Positions 7,801-9,474 of a stretch of 9,474 nt of DNA are shown in pieces. The stretch covers positions 1-9,474 of the forward strand of contig FR898618.1 in assembly GCA_000437215.1 (NCBI GenBank), written 5' to 3'. A program made the position numbers and the translations under genes. Below the pieces are notes generated by a model. It had not been told where the DNA came from and did no database searches. It saw only the letters and a program-made list of their open reading frames with translations. The stretch is from Clostridium sp. CAG:440. Its GTDB lineage: Bacteria > Bacillota > Clostridia > TANB77 > CAG-508. Numbering within the stretch: the stretch's first letter is position 1; the number at the start of each line of letters is the position of its first letter.

Positions 7801-8440
7801 ATTTATTCAATCAAGTATAACTCCTACAAAAACCTCGGTTAGCGAAATTAAATTAAACAATCAAGAAAAAATAAATAGTATAGAATTAACTAAGCCTAAA
7901 TTTATAAATAATGATGAAGAAAAGCAGGTAAGTCCAGCAAGAAAAGGAAGCCTTGTGCATATGTGTATGCAATATTTAAACCCTAAAATAGACTATTTAG
8001 AAAATAATGTAAAAGAGTTAATAAATAATTTGTATGAAAAAAACATAATAACATTAAAAGAAATGCAAGCAATTAATCCATTTAAAATTTTGCAATTTAC
8101 AAAGTCTAAAATATGGCAACAAATGAAAACGGCCACAAAAATTTATAGAGAAAAACCGTTTTATATTGAGGTTGAAGCAAATAAAATAAATTCTAATAAT
8201 AATCTGGACAAAGTGTTAGTACAGGGAATTATTGACTTATATTACATAACAAAAGACGATGAATTAGTACTTGTAGATTATAAAACAGACTATGTCCAAA
8301 ATGAGGAAGAACTAATAAGCAAATATAAAGTGCAATTAGACTTATATAAAGTTGCCTTAGAACAAGCATTACAAAGAAAAGTAGATAAAATATATATTTA
8401 TTCGGTATATTTAAATAAAGAAATTGACATAAACTTATGA
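4859..8440 (+). CDS. addA: AddA, helicase-nuclease subunit of the AddAB double-strand-break repair enzyme
   Basis: 1193 residues, slightly shorter than B. subtilis AddA (about 1230). AddAB unwinds and resects broken DNA ends and loads RecA for recombination. This is a UvrD/Rep-type superfamily 1 helicase: Walker A AAAGSGKT (25-32), Ia VTFTNAAASEM (about 56-66), II DEYQDS (from 400), III VGDVKQSIYKFRQ (from 425), V MSIHKSKGLEF (from 783), VI VLYVALTRAKEKL (from 859). The C-terminal RecB-family nuclease has GSLVH (His1034), GIID (Asp1126) and VDYKTD (Asp1140, Lys1142), followed by VQLDLYKVAL, so the nuclease looks intact. ATG 4859 is chosen because GGAGG (4849-4853) lies 5 bases before it; an in-frame GTG at 4847 abuts that ribosome site and is unlikely. 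The region about 930-1010 is lysine- and glutamate-rich and poorly conserved. The usual partner addB is not adjacent. Confidence 0.96.
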   Translation: MSNVKWTDEQKQAIYEKNTNILVAAAAGSGKTAVLVERIINKIINDNVDIDKLLVVTFTNAAASEMKQRVLDAIYKKLNENPENENLQKQILLLNKANICTIDSFCLDVVRNNFFELKNVSPNFRIADTAEIDILEQEVIENIFEQKYDNQDKDFLELINTYTSYKDDSPLKDLILKIVKEISSMPFPEKWLDEHIEMFNLENRLEDDFSNTPWGHILLEDIEEEITDDLEILKNLKKELQDQLDLEKVQIVIGQDINNLEILKANINNWDKAFTTFQTMTFEKWPRINANNEFKEEAKEIRDSVKKKFKAKLEKILLSDSKQSNLDIYDMYKILKKLQNLILEFKLQFSKKKQEKNIVDFSDIEHFALEILLKEDDNNNLVKTDVAKRYQEKFVEIAIDEYQDSNLVQEYIMTAISNGKNLFMVGDVKQSIYKFRQAMPELFLSKYNTYKNTITNNDDNLKIQLFKNFRSRENILDFTNLIFQNIMSENLGNVNYNHEEYLNLGATDYKKPEQNLNTEVYLIDTKEKQDEEEQEEHYEDIELEAKFVAKKIKELIDNKFQVYDRKKECFRDIKYSDIAILLRSTKQKANIFEQEIINQKMDVFSDTSQEYLDSIEIQTIISLLKIIDNPMQDIPLVTVLRSNIGKFTDNDLVTIRLNDKYDDFYTCLLKSRISVEGELKEKIETFLSNLKMWQEEQEYLALDELIWKIYSDTGFYNYCGLMPNGNLRQANLRALFERAKQYEQASFKGLYNFIKFIDKLKLGSGDLGSAKLIGENDNVIRIMSIHKSKGLEFPVVFLANVGKQFNMQSLKIDPILLHSKLGIGMKYINHNIQVEYDTNAKIAVKNKLIQESISEEMRVLYVALTRAKEKLIITGISKDYEKDIEKIKKQVQIYGKVENKINPILLKKCKSYLDWIMLVSVYNKFDFEKIANIEVLEKNKLNTNSKEEVVEKINIQEKLSNNKQDEKKLKQIKEEIEYKYKFIQSSITPTKTSVSEIKLNNQEKINSIELTKPKFINNDEEKQVSPARKGSLVHMCMQYLNPKIDYLENNVKELINNLYEKNIITLKEMQAINPFKILQFTKSKIWQQMKTATKIYREKPFYIEVEANKINSNNNLDKVLVQGIIDLYYITKDDELVLVDYKTDYVQNEEELISKYKVQLDLYKVALEQALQRKVDKIYIYSVYLNKEIDINL

Positions 8441-8453
8441 AAAGTGCTATAAT
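8424..8453 (+). promoter_or_regulatory. Very strong promoter of the WG-repeat gene
   Basis: Perfect TTGACA (8424-8429), 18-bp spacer, perfect TATAAT (8448-8453) with an extended -10 TG (8445-8446). The -35 is embedded in the last codons of addA, so the next gene does not depend on addA transcription. This is the closest match to consensus in the window. Confidence 0.85.
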
Positions 8454-8492
8454 AAAATATGCATAAAATTTACTACAAGGGAGAGTTACATC

Positions 8493-8843
8493 ATGGCAGA
8501 AAACAAGAAGATAGGAAAATACGACTTTATTGAGTATTTTGATGATGCAAATGTCTACAAAGTATCAGTAAATAATATTTATAAGCTGATTAGTGCTGAT
8601 GGCGAGGTTTTGCTTGAGGCAGAGTATATCAGTGATCCGATACTTATTTGCAATAAATATTTCCAGGTAGTTTTTAAAGATTCTAATTGGAAGTATGGAC
8701 TTGCATATGTAAATGGTTATGTTATTGTTAAGCCGAAATATGACTATATGAAATATTTTGGCCGTAGCAGATACCATGTTACTGTAGGAGGAAACATTGG
8801 CATTGTCACTGCAACTGGGGAAGAACTAATATCTCCCAAATAA
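8493..8843 (+). CDS. Short WG-repeat-like protein
   Basis: 116 residues, no signal peptide or membrane segment. From about residue 30 the sequence falls into imperfect repeats of about 35-37 residues in the style of WG (KWG) beta repeats: 30-66 (YKLISADGEVLLEAEY...), 67-101 (KYGLAYVNGYVIVKPKYD...) and a partial third, 102-116 (IGIVTATGEELISPK). The pattern is a glycine-led strand, a G-V/I-L/I turn and an aromatic-rich linker. WG-repeat proteins have no single known function and are often taken to be binding scaffolds. Start ATG 8493 follows AGGGAGAG (8478-8485). It has its own promoter and terminator. Codon use differs from addA and resembles the Clp-FtsH hybrid gene. Family assignment is from pattern only, since the tryptophans are mostly lost. 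Confidence 0.75.
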   Translation: MAENKKIGKYDFIEYFDDANVYKVSVNNIYKLISADGEVLLEAEYISDPILICNKYFQVVFKDSNWKYGLAYVNGYVIVKPKYDYMKYFGRSRYHVTVGGNIGIVTATGEELISPK

Positions 8844-8875
8844 AGCTTTTGCGCCTGCAAAGGCTTTATTTTTTT
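8838..8875 (+). terminator. Intrinsic terminator overlapping the stop codon of the WG-repeat gene
   Basis: AAAGCTTTTGC (8842-8852) pairs with GCAAAGGCTTT (8857-8867) with one T-G wobble; loop GCCT. Flanking A/T pairs extend it to about 8838-8871, and a T-run ends at 8875. The stem contains the TAA stop codon. Confidence 0.9.
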
Positions 8876-8893
8876 GTAATAAAACTTAGAAAC

Positions 8894-8922
8894 TTGAAAA
8901 TTAGGTACTTTTTTGATATAAT
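8894..8922 (+). promoter_or_regulatory. Promoter of the small membrane protein gene
   Basis: TTGAAA (8894-8899), 17-bp spacer, TATAAT (8917-8922) with an extended -10 TG (8914-8915). A short inverted repeat ACAC (8923-8926)/GTGT (8933-8936) follows at the likely start site. Confidence 0.75.
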
Positions 8923-8976
8923 ACACATATAAGTGTTATACAAAAATTATAAAAATAAAAAAGAACGGAGAAAAAT

Positions 8977-9438
8977 ATGGATAAATTAAAAAAATATTTT
9001 ATATATATTTTATTATTAGTAGGTTTTTTTATACTATCTAATTTTTTAATAAATGTAGGATTAAATTCAACATATAAAAAAATAACAAGAAAAGAGGACA
9101 ATTTATCACAAGTAGTAATATATCAAGAAGAAGCAACTTTTGTAAATGGAAGAATAAAAGGAATCGTTAGTAATACATCAACTATAAATGATAAATACAT
9201 AAAATTTGACTTTTATTCAGAAAGAAATGTAAAATTAGGGAGCAAATATATAGAAATTGATAAAACAAAAGTTGATATGCCAATAGAAATTTATTTTAAA
9301 TTAAGGGATGTATCTTATTATACAATAACAACAGTTAATGAAAAAGATAAAGCAGGAGAAATTGATTTGATTCCAAAAGATTTGACAAAACCAGAAGTAT
9401 TAGTTGGAACAGCAATAGCAATGCTAATATTTTGGTAG
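8977..9438 (+). CDS. Small membrane-anchored protein with an exported beta-type domain, function unknown
   Basis: 153 residues. A lysine-rich start (MDKLKK) leads into a hydrophobic segment (about 7-29) that should be a signal anchor, with no lipobox cysteine. Residues about 45-125 alternate hydrophobic and polar residues, as in a beta sandwich: NGRIKGIVSNTS (57-68), then YIKFDFYS, then IEIYFKLRD. This loosely recalls FxLYD/DUF-type extracytoplasmic Ig-like domains, but I do not recognise a named family. The last 13 residues (VLVGTAIAMLIFW) are hydrophobic and end abruptly at the stop; they may be a short second membrane segment. Start ATG 8977 follows GGAG at 8968-8971. Composition matches the AT-rich core genes. 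It is transcribed from its own promoter and has no clear link to addA. Confidence 0.7.
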   Translation: MDKLKKYFIYILLLVGFFILSNFLINVGLNSTYKKITRKEDNLSQVVIYQEEATFVNGRIKGIVSNTSTINDKYIKFDFYSERNVKLGSKYIEIDKTKVDMPIEIYFKLRDVSYYTITTVNEKDKAGEIDLIPKDLTKPEVLVGTAIAMLIFW

Positions 9439-9443
9439 AGTTT

Positions 9444-9468
9444 AGACATTGGGACGGAGTTTTTGTCT
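9444..9468. repeat. Short inverted-ended element with GGGACGG core at the right edge
   Basis: AGACA (9444-9448) is the inverse of TGTCT (9464-9468), enclosing GGGACGGAG and a T-run. The G-rich core stands out against the AT-rich surroundings. It resembles, from memory only, the GGGACGG-containing dispersed repeats common in clostridial genomes. It could also be a weak terminator for the gene ending at 9438. Confidence 0.35.
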
Positions 9469-9474
9469 TAAGGT

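Overview
The window comes from a very AT-rich, low-GC Gram-positive bacterium, most likely a member of the Clostridia and probably an uncultured gut lineage. The evidence is the AGGAGG-type ribosome sites, near-consensus sigma-A promoters, heavy use of ATA, TTA and AAA codons, and a lexA / addA (AddAB-type rather than RecBCD) gene set. The placement is inferred from style and gene content, not from a search.

Layout, left to right. Positions 1-40 hold two GC-rich 16-bp tandem repeat copies that may continue past the edge. A 17-bp terminator-like hairpin with a T-run sits directly before an aspartate kinase gene (112-1090), which is broken by one extra base at about 643 and also appears to lack one of the usual two ACT domains. 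Next is a self-contained unit (promoter 1087-1115, gene 1168-3156, terminator 3165-3201). It encodes a soluble hybrid protease: a Clp-type N-domain, one Clp-D1-type AAA+ module, and an FtsH-type (M41) zinc peptidase domain with HEAGH. This is the most unusual thing in the window. lexA (3288-3938) follows with its own promoter and a possible degenerate SOS operator. It converges on a Bax-inhibitor-1/YetJ-like membrane protein (4053-4709, minus strand), and the two share a bidirectional terminator. That gene diverges from addA (4859-8440), the helicase-nuclease of AddAB recombination repair; no addB is in the window. A strong promoter overlapping the end of addA drives a short WG-repeat-like protein (8493-8843, own terminator). 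Last is a small membrane-anchored protein of unknown function (8977-9438). The right edge carries a short GGGACGG-containing element with inverted ends.

How the genes relate. lexA and addA both belong to DNA-damage response and repair, but they are separate transcription units. The Clp-FtsH hybrid would be a cytosolic, ATP-driven protease carrying its own peptidase, so it should not need ClpP. Nearly every gene looks monocistronic. The hybrid protease and the WG-repeat gene differ from their neighbours in codon choice (more ATT, CTT, TTG, GAG and CGT; less ATA and TTA), and each has a consensus promoter inside or abutting the end of the gene before it plus its own terminator. That suggests later-acquired or differently expressed single-gene units. 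No tRNA, rRNA, CRISPR array, insertion sequence or recognised riboswitch was seen, and no gene-free stretch exceeds 300 bases.
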